Assembly (NCBI RefSeq): GCF_030376615.1
Contig: NZ_JARRAB010000003.1
Coordinates: 248,001 to 312,000 of the forward strand
Direction: 5' to 3'
Origin: Pseudomonas sp. sp1636
GTDB lineage: Bacteria; Pseudomonadota; Gammaproteobacteria; Pseudomonadales; Pseudomonadaceae
DNA length: 64,000 nucleotides
A program made the position numbers and the translations under genes. The notes beneath the pieces were generated by a model. The model saw only the letters and a list, made by a program, of their open reading frames with translations. It did not search any database and was not told the DNA's origin. This document shows positions 21,840 through 35,084 of this stretch, piece by piece (position 1 is the first letter of the stretch; each line of letters starts with the position of its first letter).

Positions 21840-23255
21840 TCAGGCGGGCGCTAGATCGAATTGAAGCTTCCGTTTTTGTTGCTCAAAAGCCTGAATCCAG
21901 TCTCTGTCAGAGGTTGCCTGGTATCGGGAGAATCTGAAGTTTTCTGGTGTTTCCTTGGTTCGCCCCTCCAGCAAGTCCTTGATGAGCCTTCCTACTGCGT
22001 AGCCAAGGCTGACAGGAACCGCATTGCCAACCTGCTTATATTGTTGAATTAACGGGCCGGCCAGTTGCCAGTCATCCGGGAATTCCTGAATTCTTTTGTA
22101 TTCCTGGATCGATAGCGGCCGATTTTCGTCGGGGTGTGCCAAGTCGGTTGCGGGCATGGCGGGGTGGGTAACCAGGGTCGGCGAAGGTTTTTCCCAGCTG
22201 AGACGCCTTAAGAAGCCAGTCTTGCCTCCGCCGGAAAAGTAGGATTTACCAAGGGCTTCTTGCTGCAGATCAGGCGAGAGGTTGCGCCAGTTCTGACCCG
22301 CGCTGAGCATCCGATAATATTTCAGTCTTTTTTCCGGAAAATTCAAATGCGTGTGAGTGGTCAGGTTGCTTAGCGCGTCCTTAATTGTGCGCCATTTGGG
22401 TAAATCAAATTCGCCGTTTTCGCTATGGGTTGGCGCGAGGAAGGGGGCGGTATGGCCGTCACGCGAGCAGACGATGATCACTCGTTCGCGGATCTGCGGG
22501 GTGCCGAAATTTGCAGAGTTATAAAGATTGAATGAGCAGGTGTAGCCCGCGATCTTTAGTTTGCTCAGGACAAAATTCAGGGCGCCGCCTTTCATTTCAT
22601 CTAAAGATAAGTCCGGAAACTCTGGGCCCCTTTGGTCATGGGGGCGATGATCCATTGGGCACGACAGCAAACCGCGCACATTCTCTATTACGATGAATTT
22701 GGGGCGAATTTCGAGCGCAAGGTCAATGTACTTGAGAAAGGCATTGCCGCGGTCGTCGTTAAAGGCTTTGCGTTTTCCTGCGGTACTAAAGGCCTGGCAT
22801 GGGGGGCCCCCCATGATCAAGTCGACTTCTGCGCCCTCAACCTGGGCCGCTTTCAGCACCTGCTCCGCGGAGCAGCTATTGATATCGCCTAGCAGCGCCG
22901 TGTTAGGGCGGTTGAGGGCGATAGTCTGGCGACAATACTTGTCAGATTCACAGGCCAGCCTGATGTCAAAGCCGGCATTTTCGATGCCCAGGTCTAGGCC
23001 CATGGCGCCTGAGAAGAAGCTCAAGGCGATGGGTTGTTGATTGCTTGGTTTTTGCTTCACTTGGTACGCGGGGTGGTCTTTTGCAATCATATGCGCTGTT
23101 TTAAGGCCGTAATTTTCAAGGCTGGCTGTGTTTATGATCCAGGTGCTGCCGATTTTCTCGGCTTTGAGCTCTTGTTTGCGGCACAGGGTTCTGACGTACT
23201 GGGCGCTGACACTCAGCTTTTTCGCGGCATCTTTGATGCTGGTTCGGGTACTCAT
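21840..23255 (-). CDS. C5-cytosine DNA methyltransferase with N-terminal helix-turn-helix
   Basis: A 471-residue methyltransferase that should protect host DNA from the adjacent endonuclease. C5 motifs appear in order: FFSGAMGLDLG (I), GGPPCQAFS with catalytic Cys153 (IV), ENVRGL (VI), QIRERVIIV (VIII), and QVGNAVPVSLG (X). Residues about 6-47 form an excisionase/MerR-like helix-turn-helix (TSIKDAAKKLSVSAQYVRTL), an addition not needed for catalysis. Such N-terminal domains let some methyltransferases repress their own genes. A strong promoter with an overlapping palindrome lies just upstream. The gene is tail-to-tail with the endonuclease and has AT-richer codons than its core-genome flanks. 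Confidence 0.93.
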   Translation of the reverse strand: MSTRTSIKDAAKKLSVSAQYVRTLCRKQELKAEKIGSTWIINTASLENYGLKTAHMIAKDHPAYQVKQKPSNQQPIALSFFSGAMGLDLGIENAGFDIRLACESDKYCRQTIALNRPNTALLGDINSCSAEQVLKAAQVEGAEVDLIMGGPPCQAFSTAGKRKAFNDDRGNAFLKYIDLALEIRPKFIVIENVRGLLSCPMDHRPHDQRGPEFPDLSLDEMKGGALNFVLSKLKIAGYTCSFNLYNSANFGTPQIRERVIIVCSRDGHTAPFLAPTHSENGEFDLPKWRTIKDALSNLTTHTHLNFPEKRLKYYRMLSAGQNWRNLSPDLQQEALGKSYFSGGGKTGFLRRLSWEKPSPTLVTHPAMPATDLAHPDENRPLSIQEYKRIQEFPDDWQLAGPLIQQYKQVGNAVPVSLGYAVGRLIKDLLEGRTKETPENFRFSRYQATSDRDWIQAFEQQKRKLQFDLAPA

Positions 23256-23282
23256 TCCGTGTTTCCCGTGCGAAATCTGTAG

Positions 23283-23292
23283 TAGGTACCTA
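23283..23292. promoter_or_regulatory. Palindromic operator candidate of the methyltransferase gene
   Basis: TAGGTACCTA is a perfect 10-bp palindrome 28 nt before the methyltransferase start. It shares its last base with the predicted -10 hexamer and covers the likely transcription start. It is the best candidate site for the protein's own helix-turn-helix domain. Confidence 0.5.
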
Positions 23293-23319
23293 TTCTAGGG
23301 GGGCTCGAAGGCTTGTCAA
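23292..23319 (-). promoter_or_regulatory. Strong sigma-70 promoter of the methyltransferase gene
   Basis: On the minus strand TTGACA (23319-23314, exact consensus), a 16-nt spacer, then TAGAAT (23297-23292, five of six). It directs transcription leftward into the methyltransferase gene. Confidence 0.7.
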
Positions 23320-23458
23320 CGGCGCGATCTCGGGTGCGAGCTGGGGTGGCTGGCGGTCACGGGGCTGGGTGGGAGGTTTTTTGGCGGCAATGGGTTTCGG
23401 ATTTTGGGCTTTTCCTGTAGGCTTCCCGCTTTAGTGTGTCCACTAAAAGTTGCGCAGA

Positions 23459-23557
23459 ATGAATCAGATAAAAAAGCGGGGTGACGGTCGATACGTCATC
23501 CCGCTTTTTTACAATCTGCGTTTGCTTCAAAGCGTTGATTTTCGGAGGTTTTCTTGA
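23459..23557 (+). CDS. Possible carA leader peptide
   Basis: A 32-codon ORF starting [12 protein letters not shown]. It reads through the terminator hairpin at 23471-23509, contains five arginine codons (two adjacent near its end), and its TGA overlaps the TTG start of carA (TTGA). This is the geometry of a leader peptide whose translation would melt an attenuator and couple to carA. Its ribosome-binding site is weak, so whether it is translated is uncertain. Confidence 0.4.
   Translation: MNQIKKRGDGRYVIPLFYNLRLLQSVDFRRFS
23471..23510 (+). terminator. Strong terminator/attenuator upstream of carA
   Basis: A 16-bp stem with one G-T pair: AAAAAGCGGGGTGACG (23471-23486) with CGTCATCCCGCTTTTT (23494-23509), loop 23487-23493, ending in six Ts. 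It lies 44 nt before carA on the same strand, so as drawn it would stop transcripts entering carAB unless disrupted. Confidence 0.75.
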
Positions 23558-24702
23558 GTAAGCCAGCCCTTAAACCTGCCATTTTGGCCCTTGCTGATGG
23601 CAGCATTTTTCGCGGCGAGGCCATCGGTGCCGATGGCCAAACTATTGGAGAGGTGGTTTTCAACACCGCCATGACCGGCTATCAGGAAATCCTTACCGAT
23701 CCTTCCTATGCCCAGCAAATCGTTACCCTGACCTATCCGCACATCGGCAACACCGGTACCACCCCGGAAGACGCCGAGTCCAGCCGGGTCTGGGCTGCCG
23801 GTTTGATCATTCGCGACCTGCCGCTGACCTCCAGCAACTGGCGCAACAAGCAGCCGCTGGATGAGTACCTGAAGGAAAACGGCACCGTGGCCATCGCCGG
23901 CATCGATACTCGCCGTCTGACCCGTATCTTGCGCGAAAAAGGTTCGCAGAACGGCTGCATCCTGGTCGGCGACGACGCCACCGAAGAGCAAGCGCTGGAA
24001 TTGGCGCGCAGTTTTCCCGGCCTCAAAGGCATGGATCTGGCCAAGGTGGTCAGTTGTACCGAGCGCTACGAGTGGCGCGCAAGCACCTGGAACCTGAAGA
24101 GCGACAGCCACCCGCAAATCCCGGCCGGCGAGTTGCCCTACCACGTGGTCGCCTACGACTACGGGGTCAAACTGAACATCCTGCGCATGCTGGTCGAACG
24201 CGGCTGCCGCCTGACCGTGGTGCCGGCGCAGACCCCCGCTGCCGAGGTGCTGGCGCTGAATCCCGATGGCGTGTTCCTGTCCAACGGGCCGGGCGACCCC
24301 GAGCCTTGCGACTACGCGATCCAGGCGATCAAGGACGTGCTGGAAACCGATACGCCGCTATTCGGTATCTGCCTCGGCCACCAGCTGCTGGCTTTGGCCT
24401 CCGGTGCCAAGACCCTGAAAATGGGCCACGGTCACCACGGTGCCAACCACCCGGTGCAGGATCTGGACAGCGGCGTGGTGATGATCACCAGCCAGAACCA
24501 CGGTTTTGCCGTGGATGAGGCCAGCCTGCCGAGCAACGTGCGGGCGATTCACAAATCGCTGTTCGACGGTTCCCTGCAAGGCATCGAGCGTACCGACAAG
24601 GACGCCTTCAGCTTCCAGGGCCACCCCGAGGCGAGCCCCGGCCCAGCCGATGTGGCGCCACTGTTCGACCGTTTTATCGAAGCCATGGCCAAGCGCCGCT
24701 AA
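23554..24702 (+). CDS. carA: Carbamoyl-phosphate synthase small subunit
   Basis: A 382-residue glutaminase subunit that supplies ammonia to CarB for carbamoyl phosphate, which feeds arginine and pyrimidine synthesis. The N-terminal CarA domain ([15 protein letters not shown]) is followed by a class I amidotransferase domain with the nucleophile motif [13 protein letters not shown] and the catalytic histidine in [11 protein letters not shown]. The start is TTG at 23554, placed 5 nt after CGGAGG; a TTG start is, as I recall, known for Pseudomonas carA. carB follows after only 36 nt. Confidence 0.96.
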   Translation: MSKPALKPAILALADGSIFRGEAIGADGQTIGEVVFNTAMTGYQEILTDPSYAQQIVTLTYPHIGNTGTTPEDAESSRVWAAGLIIRDLPLTSSNWRNKQPLDEYLKENGTVAIAGIDTRRLTRILREKGSQNGCILVGDDATEEQALELARSFPGLKGMDLAKVVSCTERYEWRASTWNLKSDSHPQIPAGELPYHVVAYDYGVKLNILRMLVERGCRLTVVPAQTPAAEVLALNPDGVFLSNGPGDPEPCDYAIQAIKDVLETDTPLFGICLGHQLLALASGAKTLKMGHGHHGANHPVQDLDSGVVMITSQNHGFAVDEASLPSNVRAIHKSLFDGSLQGIERTDKDAFSFQGHPEASPGPADVAPLFDRFIEAMAKRR

Positions 24703-24738
24703 ACCCCGCCGACTGACCAAAGGATTCGAGTAACCGCT

Positions 24739-27956
<3,218 letters not shown>

Positions 27957-27960
<4 letters not shown>

Positions 27961-28433
27961 CTAAATACCCCATGACCGTCCAGGGTGCGCGCGCCCTGGA
28001 AGAAGAGTTGGCTCACCTGACCAAGGTGGTGCGGCCCAAGCTTAGCCAGGACATCGGCACTGCCCGCGAGTTGGGCGACCTCAAGGAAAACGCCGAATAC
28101 CATGCCGCCCGCGAGCAGCAGGGTATGGTCGAGGCGCGCATCCGCGATATCGAAGGCCGTCTGCAGAATGCGGTGGTCATCGATGTCACCAGTATTGCGC
28201 ACACCGGCAAGGTGATTTTCGGCACCACGGTGGAAATCGCCAACGTCGAGACCGACGAGAGCGTGACCTACCAGATCGTGGGCGAAGACGAAGCCGATAT
28301 CAAACTCGGCAAGCTCTCGGTGGGTTCGCCTATCGCACGCGCTCTGGTCGGCAAGGAAGAGGGCGAGGTGGTGGCGGTCAAGACCCCCAGCGGCATCCTC
28401 GAGTACGAGATTGTCGAGGTTCGCCATATCTAG
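27957..28433 (+). CDS. greA: Transcript cleavage factor GreA
   Basis: A 158-residue GreA that rescues backtracked RNA polymerase. The N-terminal coiled coil has the acidic tip region [17 protein letters not shown], and the C-terminal FKBP-like domain shows [20 protein letters not shown] in its core ([14 protein letters not shown] here). Its ATG overlaps the carB TGA (ATGA), so it is translationally coupled to the car operon. The next gene overlaps its 3' end. Confidence 0.97.
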
Positions 28434-28845
28434 GCTCGGCACGCGAAATGCTGGGGCGATAAGCTGGCTGCTGGCCCAGACATTCTGGGTCGGCGGTCTG
28501 TGGTTGTTGCATTTCCTGGTGTTGCCGGCGGTGGCCAAGCTGGGCTTGGCGCCATTGCTGGTCGAGGAGATCGCCAGCGCCGTTCGCCCGCTGTTGGTGG
28601 GGCTGGCGGGGGTTTGTGCGGGGCTGCAGGTGTTGGTGCTGATCCGTGCCGAGCGGTTGGCCAGCCTGTGGCGCGATATCCGCGGGCAGCTGCTGTTGAC
28701 GGTGCTGGCGATGGCCGCCAGCTACTTTGGCGTGCGCCATTTCTGGGGTAATGGCGGGCTCTGGTTGATGTTCAGCTACCTGGCGATGGCGTTTTGCGGT
28801 TTGCTGCTGGTGTTGCAGTCGGTGCCGGGCAGCGGCAAGCGCTAA
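28411..28845 (+). CDS. DUF4149-family membrane protein
   Basis: A small (about 144-residue) integral membrane protein with four hydrophobic segments ([72 protein letters not shown]). It resembles the DUF4149 family found at this position, between greA and yhbY, in pseudomonads. No ATG is available, so TTG at 28411, overlapping greA by 23 nt, is the best start. Function is unknown. Confidence 0.75.
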   Translation: MSRFAISRLGTRNAGAISWLLAQTFWVGGLWLLHFLVLPAVAKLGLAPLLVEEIASAVRPLLVGLAGVCAGLQVLVLIRAERLASLWRDIRGQLLLTVLAMAASYFGVRHFWGNGGLWLMFSYLAMAFCGLLLVLQSVPGSGKR

Positions 28846-28885
28846 GCTGCAGGCTTCACGTAAGGCAAGAAGCGTGCAGCTTGGC
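28843..28885. repeat. Inverted repeat between convergent genes
   Basis: AAGCTGCAGGCTT and AAGCGTGCAGCTT form an imperfect hairpin between the DUF4149 gene and yhbY. It is of the short AGCTGC/GCAGCT type common in Pseudomonas and may act as a bidirectional terminator. Confidence 0.5.
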
Positions 28886-28889
28886 GCTA

Positions 28890-29201
28890 TCAGCCGTGAT
28901 GGCGATGGACGTTGGACAGGTTCTTGTTGACCTTGGGGTTCTTGCGGTAAACCAGCGCCATCTTGCCGATAACCTGCACCAGTTCGGCTTTGCCGGCCTT
29001 GCACAGTTCGTTAATGGCGGTAAGGCGGCTGTCGCGCTCGACGATGCGCAATTGCACTTTAATCAGTTCATGGTCGCTCAGGGCGCGCTCCAGTTCGGCC
29101 AGCACGCCTTCGGTCAAACCATTGTCGGCCACGATCAATACGGGTTTCAGGTGGTGGCCGATAGATTTGAATTGTTTCTTCTGCTCTTGAGTGAGCGGCA
29201 T
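28890..29201 (-). CDS. yhbY: CRM-domain RNA-binding protein YhbY
   Basis: A 103-residue single CRM-domain protein. Landmarks are PLTQEQKKQFKSIGHHLKPV, VLIVADNGLTEGVLAELERAL and the GKxA-like QVIGKMALVYRKN. YhbY associates with pre-50S ribosomal particles in E. coli. It is divergent from the rRNA methyltransferase gene rlmE, another 50S-maturation function, which is the usual pairing. Confidence 0.92.
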   Translation of the reverse strand: MPLTQEQKKQFKSIGHHLKPVLIVADNGLTEGVLAELERALSDHELIKVQLRIVERDSRLTAINELCKAGKAELVQVIGKMALVYRKNPKVNKNLSNVHRHHG

Positions 29202-29304
29202 AATCTGATTCCTGCATTTAATCTGGTAAAAAACGGCGCTCAGTTTACCCGAGCGCCTTGGTTGCCGCCCAGATATTCATGCTCTGCACAATTCGAGGTA
29301 TTGC

Positions 29305-29928
29305 GTGGCCCGTTCCAAAACCAGCCAGCGTTGGCTGAAAGAACATTTCGATGACCCTTACGTCAAAATGGCGCAAAAGGATGGCTATCGCTCGCGCGCC
29401 AGCTACAAGCTGCTGGAGATTCAGGAAAAGGATCGCATCCTGCGCCCGGGCATCACGGTGGTCGACCTGGGCGCGGCCCCTGGCGGTTGGTCGCAGGTCA
29501 CCAGCCGACTGATCGGCGACAAGGGCACTCTGATTGCCTCCGATATTCTGGAGATGGACAGCATCCCCGATGTCACCTTCATTCAGGGCGACTTTACCGA
29601 CGATGCGGTGTTCGCGCAGATCCTCGAGGCGATTGGCGGTAACCCGGTAGACCTTGTGATTTCCGATATGGCCCCCAATATGAGTGGAGTAAGGGCTGCC
29701 GATCAGGCGCGCGCCATGTACCTGTGCGAGTTGGCGCTGGACTTGGCCGGGCGAGTGCTGCGTCCGGGAGGGGATTTCCTGATCAAGATTTTCCAGGGTG
29801 AAGGTTTCGACCTTTACCACAAGCAGGTGCGCGAGATGTTCGATAAGGTGCAGATGCGCAAGCCCTTGTCTTCGCGCGATCGCTCGCGCGAGCAGTACAT
29901 GCTCGGGCGCAGCTTTCGTGGTGACTAG
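29305..29928 (+). CDS. rlmE: 23S rRNA 2'-O-ribose U2552 methyltransferase
   Basis: A 207-residue FtsJ/RrmJ methyltransferase that methylates U2552 in the A-loop of 23S rRNA. It has the SAM motif [14 protein letters not shown], the catalytic K-D-K-E residues with D in [14 protein letters not shown] and K in [13 protein letters not shown], and the N-terminal basic [19 protein letters not shown]. It sits upstream of ftsH as in many Gammaproteobacteria, with 188 nt between. Confidence 0.96.
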   Translation: MARSKTSQRWLKEHFDDPYVKMAQKDGYRSRASYKLLEIQEKDRILRPGITVVDLGAAPGGWSQVTSRLIGDKGTLIASDILEMDSIPDVTFIQGDFTDDAVFAQILEAIGGNPVDLVISDMAPNMSGVRAADQARAMYLCELALDLAGRVLRPGGDFLIKIFQGEGFDLYHKQVREMFDKVQMRKPLSSRDRSREQYMLGRSFRGD

Positions 29929-30116
29929 ATGGATGCAACCAAGAGCTGGCGCATCGGTCTGAGGTAATGTCGGCGCCGCAGTTTGCGGCTGGCTAAATAT
30001 AGGGTTACAGACGGCGCCTGCCAGGTGGGGGTGTTGTGTAGTAAGTTAGATCAGTACATAACTGGTCGTCATGCGAAGCACGCTTCGAGACGAGGCCTGC
30101 TGCAGAGGGTAGCTAA

Positions 30117-32042
30117 TTGAACGACATGGCAAAGAATCTGGTTCTGTGGCTGATCATCGCCGCCGTTTTGGTGACGGTGATGAATAATTTCTCCAGCCCG
30201 AGTGAGTCGAGCAAGCTCAACTACTCGGACTTTATCCAGCAGGTTCAGGACGGTTCCGTTAAGCGGGTGACTGTCGACGGCTTCATTATCAGTGGAGTGC
30301 GCGGCGATGGTTCGTCGTTCGAGACCGTGCGCCCGGCGATTCAGGACAATGGCCTGATCAAGGATCTGATCGACAACAACGTGCAGATAGTCGGCAAGCA
30401 GCCGGAGCAGCAGAGCATCTGGACTCAGCTGCTGGTGGCCAGCTTTCCGATCTTGGTGATCATCGCGGTGTTCATGTTCTTCATGCGCCAGATGCAGGGC
30501 GGCGCTGGGGGCAAGGGCGGGCCGATGAGCTTCGGCAAGAGCAAGGCGCGCCTGCTCTCGGAAGATCAGGTCAAGACCACCTTCGCCGACGTCGCCGGTT
30601 GCGACGAGGCCAAGGAAGAGGTCAGCGAGCTGGTCGAATTCCTGCGCGATCCGGGCAAGTTCCAGCGCCTCGGTGGGCGCATTCCGCGCGGCGTACTGAT
30701 GGTCGGTTCGCCGGGTACCGGTAAAACCTTGCTGGCCAAAGCGGTTGCCGGTGAGGCCAAGGTGCCGTTCTTCACTATTTCCGGTTCGGACTTCGTCGAG
30801 ATGTTCGTCGGTGTCGGTGCGTCCCGTGTGCGCGATATGTTCGAGCAAGCGAAGAAGCACGCGCCGTGCATCATCTTTATCGACGAAATCGACGCCGTCG
30901 GCCGCCATCGCGGTGCCGGCATGGGCGGCGGTCACGACGAGCGTGAACAGACCCTTAACCAGTTGCTGGTGGAGATGGACGGCTTCGAGGCGAACGATGG
31001 CGTCATCGTCATTGCCGCCACCAACCGCCCGGACGTGCTCGACCCGGCGCTGTTGCGTCCCGGCCGCTTCGATCGCCAGGTAGTGGTTGGCCTGCCGGAC
31101 ATTCGCGGTCGCGAGCAGATTCTCAAGGTGCACATGCGCAAGGTGCCGATGGGCGAGAATGTCGAGGCTGCGGTGATTGCTCGCGGCACGCCGGGATTCT
31201 CGGGTGCCGATCTGGCCAACCTGGTCAACGAGGCTTCGTTGTTTGCCGCGCGTGCCGGTAAGCGCTTGGTCGAGATGAAGGAGTTCGAGTTGGCCAAGGA
31301 CAAGATCATGATGGGCGCCGAGCGCAAATCCATGGTCATGTCGGACAAGGAAAAGCTCAACACGGCGTTCCATGAAGCCGGTCATGCCATTGTCGGGCGC
31401 CTGGTGCCCGAGCATGACCCGGTTTACAAGGTGTCGATCATTCCGCGCGGCCGTGCCTTGGGCGTGACCATGTTCCTGCCGGAGGAGGATCGCTACAGCC
31501 TGAGCAAGCGTGCCCTGACCAGCCAGATCTGCTCGCTGTTCGGTGGCCGTATCGCCGAAGAAATGACCCTGGGCTTCGATGGCGTGACCACTGGCGCTTC
31601 CAACGACATCATGCGTGCCACCCAGTTGGCGCGCAACATGGTGACCAAGTGGGGCTTGTCCGAGAAGCTCGGTCCGCTGATGTATGCCGAAGAGGAAGGC
31701 GAGGTCTTTCTCGGTCGCAGCATGGGTAGCCAGCACACCAATGTCTCGGCCGATACGGCCAGGGTGATCGATCAGGAGGTGCGCAGCATCATCGATCAGT
31801 GCTACGGCACGGCCAAGCGTCTGCTGGAAGAGAATCGCGACAAGCTCGATGCCATGGCTGAAGCCTTGATGAAGTATGAGACCATCGATGCCGAGCAGAT
31901 CGAAGAGATCATGAATGGCCGTATCCCGCGTGAGCCGCGCGACTGGAGCGGTGGTGGTGATGCCGGCACGCCAGCGGCCGCCAGTCCCGACGAAACGGAT
32001 CGTCCCGAGAAGCCTATCGGTGATCCTGCTGCCGAGCATTAA
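30117..32042 (+). CDS. ftsH: ATP-dependent zinc metalloprotease FtsH
   Basis: A 641-residue inner-membrane AAA protease that degrades membrane proteins and regulators such as LpxC and sigma-32 in E. coli. Two N-terminal membrane helices flank a short periplasmic domain. Then follow Walker [18 protein letters not shown], Walker [12 protein letters not shown], the SRH segment [20 protein letters not shown] and the zinc site HEAGH. TTG at 30117 lies 7 nt after GAGGG; the alternative ATG at 30126 (MAKNL) is 16 nt away from it but is the more conventional residue. folP starts 9 nt after the stop. Confidence 0.96.
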   Translation: MNDMAKNLVLWLIIAAVLVTVMNNFSSPSESSKLNYSDFIQQVQDGSVKRVTVDGFIISGVRGDGSSFETVRPAIQDNGLIKDLIDNNVQIVGKQPEQQSIWTQLLVASFPILVIIAVFMFFMRQMQGGAGGKGGPMSFGKSKARLLSEDQVKTTFADVAGCDEAKEEVSELVEFLRDPGKFQRLGGRIPRGVLMVGSPGTGKTLLAKAVAGEAKVPFFTISGSDFVEMFVGVGASRVRDMFEQAKKHAPCIIFIDEIDAVGRHRGAGMGGGHDEREQTLNQLLVEMDGFEANDGVIVIAATNRPDVLDPALLRPGRFDRQVVVGLPDIRGREQILKVHMRKVPMGENVEAAVIARGTPGFSGADLANLVNEASLFAARAGKRLVEMKEFELAKDKIMMGAERKSMVMSDKEKLNTAFHEAGHAIVGRLVPEHDPVYKVSIIPRGRALGVTMFLPEEDRYSLSKRALTSQICSLFGGRIAEEMTLGFDGVTTGASNDIMRATQLARNMVTKWGLSEKLGPLMYAEEEGEVFLGRSMGSQHTNVSADTARVIDQEVRSIIDQCYGTAKRLLEENRDKLDAMAEALMKYETIDAEQIEEIMNGRIPREPRDWSGGGDAGTPAAASPDETDRPEKPIGDPAAEH

Positions 32043-32050
32043 GGATCAGG

Positions 32051-32902
32051 ATGTCTGAAGTGCGCCATCTGAACCGGCTGCCTTGTGGCAGTCGGTTTCT
32101 TGATTTAACCCGTCCCCAGGTGATGGGTATCCTCAATGTCACTCCCGATTCCTTTTCCGATGGCGGCCGTTTCGGGCAGCGCGACACGGCGTTGCGCCAT
32201 GCGGAAGCGATGTGGCGGGCTGGCGCCGCCCTGATCGATGTCGGCGGCGAGTCGACGCGTCCCGGGGCGCGAGCGGTTTCGCCAGTTGAGGAGCTTGAGC
32301 GCGTTGCGCCGATTGTCGAAGCCATCGCTGCCGAGCTGGATGTGATCATCTCGGTGGATACCTCGACGCCCGCGGTGATGCGTGAGGCGGCGCGCCTCGG
32401 TGCGGGCCTGATTAACGATGTGCGCTCGTTGCAGCGTGATGGGGCGCTGGATGCCGCAGCCGATAGCGGTTTGCCGGTGTGCCTGATGCACATGCGTGGT
32501 GAGCCGACCACCATGCAGGAGAACCCTCGCTACGCCGATGTGTTGCTCGAGGTGCACGACTTTCTGGTCGAACGCATGGCGGCCTGTACGGCGGCGGGGA
32601 TTGCCCTTGAGCGGCTGATTCTCGATCCGGGTTTTGGCTTCGCCAAGACTCAGGAGCATAACCTCAGCTTGTTCAAGCACCTGGAGTCGCTGCATGCGTT
32701 GGGCCGGCCGCTGTTGGTCGGCGTCTCGCGCAAGAGCATGATTGGCCGGGTGCTGGGTCACGAGGTGGGTGGGCGTCTCTATGGCAGTCTTGCCCTGGCG
32801 GCCTTGGCGGTAACTAAGGGGGCGCACATTTTGCGGGTGCACGATGTGGCGGAAACCGTCGATGTGGTGCGCATGCTGGCTGCAGTCGAAGCAGCTGAAT
32901 AA
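32051..32902 (+). CDS. folP: Dihydropteroate synthase
   Basis: A 283-residue TIM-barrel enzyme that joins p-aminobenzoate to dihydropterin pyrophosphate in folate synthesis; it is the sulfonamide target. The conserved [29 protein letters not shown], and [10 protein letters not shown] motifs are all present, as is GVSRKSMIG near the C-terminus. It follows ftsH by 8 nt and precedes glmM by 20 nt, the widespread ftsH-folP-glmM order. Confidence 0.97.
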   Translation: MSEVRHLNRLPCGSRFLDLTRPQVMGILNVTPDSFSDGGRFGQRDTALRHAEAMWRAGAALIDVGGESTRPGARAVSPVEELERVAPIVEAIAAELDVIISVDTSTPAVMREAARLGAGLINDVRSLQRDGALDAAADSGLPVCLMHMRGEPTTMQENPRYADVLLEVHDFLVERMAACTAAGIALERLILDPGFGFAKTQEHNLSLFKHLESLHALGRPLLVGVSRKSMIGRVLGHEVGGRLYGSLALAALAVTKGAHILRVHDVAETVDVVRMLAAVEAAE

Positions 32903-32922
32903 GTAATCAAGGAAACCTGGTC

Positions 32923-34260
32923 ATGGCTAGAAAATATTTTGGTACCGACGGTATTCGTGGGCGTGTCGGCGAGTTCCCCATCACTCCGGATTTTATGCTC
33001 AAGCTCGGCTGGGCGGCTGGCATGGCATTTCGCAAGCAGGGTAAGTGTCGCATCCTGATCGGTAAGGACACGCGGATTTCCGGCTATATGTTCGAGTCGG
33101 CGCTGGAGGCGGGATTGTCTGCGGCGGGTGCCGATGTCCTGTTGTTGGGGCCGATGCCGACACCGGCCATCGCCTACCTGACGCGTACCTTTCATGCCGA
33201 GGCGGGTATCGTCATCAGTGCATCGCACAATCCGCACCATGACAACGGCATCAAGTTTTTTTCGGGGCAGGGCACCAAGCTGCCTGACGAGATCGAGCTG
33301 ATGATCGAGGAGTTGCTCGATACGCCTATGACCGTGGTCGAATCGGGGCGGTTGGGCAAGGTCTCGCGGATCAACGATGCGGCGGGGCGTTATATCGAGT
33401 TCTGCAAGAGCAGCGTGCCGACCAGTACCGATTTTGCCGGGCTGAAGATAGTGCTCGATTGCGCCAATGGCGCGGCCTATAAGGTCGCGCCTAGCGTGTT
33501 CCGCGAGCTGGGTGCCGAGGTCTCGGTGCTCTCGGCTCAGCCCGACGGGCTGAATATCAATGCCGATTGTGGCTCGACTCACGTCGAAGCTCTGCAGGCC
33601 GCGGTGGTGGCGCAGCAGGCCGATCTGGGTATCGCCTTCGATGGCGACGCGGATCGCGTGCTGATGGTTGATCACAGCGGAGCCTTGGTCGATGGCGATG
33701 AGCTGTTGTTCATCATTGCGCGTGACCTGCAGGAGCGCGGCAAGCTGCAGGGTGGTGTGGTAGGCACGCTGATGAGCAATCTCGGCCTGGAGCTGGCGCT
33801 GGCCGATCTGGATATCCCCTTTGTGCGCGCCAAGGTTGGCGATCGCTATGTGGTTGCCGAGTTGCTGGCGCGCAACTGGCAAATGGGGGGGGAGAACTCG
33901 GGGCATTTGGTGTGTTTTCAGCACACCACTACGGGGGATGCGATCATCGCCGCGTTGCAGGTGCTGCTGGCGCTCCGGCGTCGGGGGCAGAGTTTGGCCG
34001 AGGCGCGGCAAGGGTTGCGTAAGTGTCCGCAGGTGTTGATCAACGTGCGCTTTGCTGGCGCGCTTGACCCGCTCGAGCACCCGGCGGTGCGGGATGCCAG
34101 TGCGCGGGTGACCGAGCAAATGGCGGGCCGTGGCCGCGTGCTGCTGCGCAAGTCCGGTACCGAGCCTTTGCTGCGGGTGATGGTGGAAGGCGACGATGAA
34201 GCCAAGGTGCGCGGCTATGCCGATGAATTGGCTAAGATTGTTGCTGAAGTCTGTGTTTGA
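32923..34260 (+). CDS. glmM: Phosphoglucosamine mutase
   Basis: A 445-residue alpha-D-phosphohexomutase that converts glucosamine-6-phosphate to glucosamine-1-phosphate for peptidoglycan and LPS precursors. The active-site phosphoserine loop is [15 protein letters not shown], the metal-binding loop is DGDADRVLM, the sugar-binding loop is GGENSGH, and the phosphate-binding loop is [12 protein letters not shown]. It begins [14 protein letters not shown], as expected. Confidence 0.97.
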   Translation: MARKYFGTDGIRGRVGEFPITPDFMLKLGWAAGMAFRKQGKCRILIGKDTRISGYMFESALEAGLSAAGADVLLLGPMPTPAIAYLTRTFHAEAGIVISASHNPHHDNGIKFFSGQGTKLPDEIELMIEELLDTPMTVVESGRLGKVSRINDAAGRYIEFCKSSVPTSTDFAGLKIVLDCANGAAYKVAPSVFRELGAEVSVLSAQPDGLNINADCGSTHVEALQAAVVAQQADLGIAFDGDADRVLMVDHSGALVDGDELLFIIARDLQERGKLQGGVVGTLMSNLGLELALADLDIPFVRAKVGDRYVVAELLARNWQMGGENSGHLVCFQHTTTGDAIIAALQVLLALRRRGQSLAEARQGLRKCPQVLINVRFAGALDPLEHPAVRDASARVTEQMAGRGRVLLRKSGTEPLLRVMVEGDDEAKVRGYADELAKIVAEVCV

Positions 34261-34324
34261 TTAGCTTGCCAGTCCCGGTGCTGTTGGGTAACATCTGCGC
34301 CCTCTTTGACCGATGAGGTAAAGC

Positions 34325-35080
34325 ATGCGTCGCCCCTTGGTAGCTGGTAACTGGAAAATGCACGGTACCCGCGCCAGCGTCGCAGAGCTGATCAACGGTT
34401 TGCGTCGGCAGGTGTTATCTGCTGGCGTCGAGGTTGCGGTTTTTCCCTCCTGTTTGCATGTCGTTCAGGTTCTGGACGGCTTGGCAGGCGAGGGGATTGA
34501 GGTCGGTGCGCAAAATTGTGCGGTCGATCCTGCGCAGGGTGCGTTGACCGGTGAGATTGCCGCCAGTCAGTTGCAGGATGCGGGTTGTGCTCTGGTGTTG
34601 GTGGGTCATTCGGAGCGGCGTTTGTTGCTTGATGAAACTGATGCCGAGGTCGGGCGCAAGTTTGCTGCGGCGCAGTTCTGCGGTTTGACCCCGTTGTTGT
34701 GTGTGGGTGAGACTCTTGAGCAGCGTGAGGCCGGCCAGACCCTTGAAGTGGTTGGGGCGCAGTTGGCGAGCGTTATCGAGGCGTTGGGCGTCGAGGCCTT
34801 TGCCCGGGCGGTGGTTGCCTATGAGCCGGTTTGGGCTATTGGTACGGGCCTGACGGCGTCGCCTGAACAGGCGCAGTATGTGCATGCTGCTATTCGTGCG
34901 CAGTTGGCCGCGCAGAATGCTGAAGTGGCGAGTGGTGTGAGAATTCTATATGGCGGCAGTGTGAAGGCCGCCAATGCAGCCGAGTTGTTCGGTATGCCGG
35001 ATATCGATGGGGGGCTCGTTGGTGGGGCTTCTCTGAATGCGGATGAGTTCGGTGCGATTTGTCGCGCCGCAGGAAGCTGA
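34325..35080 (+). CDS. tpiA: Triosephosphate isomerase
   Basis: A 251-residue TIM-barrel enzyme interconverting dihydroxyacetone phosphate and glyceraldehyde-3-phosphate. Catalytic residues are in GNWKMHG (Lys), GHSERR (His) and [10 protein letters not shown] (Glu), with the phosphate loop [10 protein letters not shown]. It is followed directly by secG, the standard tpiA-secG arrangement. The ATG at 34325 follows GAGG (34315-34318). Confidence 0.97.
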   Translation: MRRPLVAGNWKMHGTRASVAELINGLRRQVLSAGVEVAVFPSCLHVVQVLDGLAGEGIEVGAQNCAVDPAQGALTGEIAASQLQDAGCALVLVGHSERRLLLDETDAEVGRKFAAAQFCGLTPLLCVGETLEQREAGQTLEVVGAQLASVIEALGVEAFARAVVAYEPVWAIGTGLTASPEQAQYVHAAIRAQLAAQNAEVASGVRILYGGSVKAANAAELFGMPDIDGGLVGGASLNADEFGAICRAAGS

Positions 35081-35084
35081 CAAA

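Noticed and set aside
21801..21840. Terminator between endonuclease and methyltransferase
   Set aside because: TATCGG and CCGATA followed by Ts could pair, but only six base pairs close a 20-nt loop; too weak to annotate.
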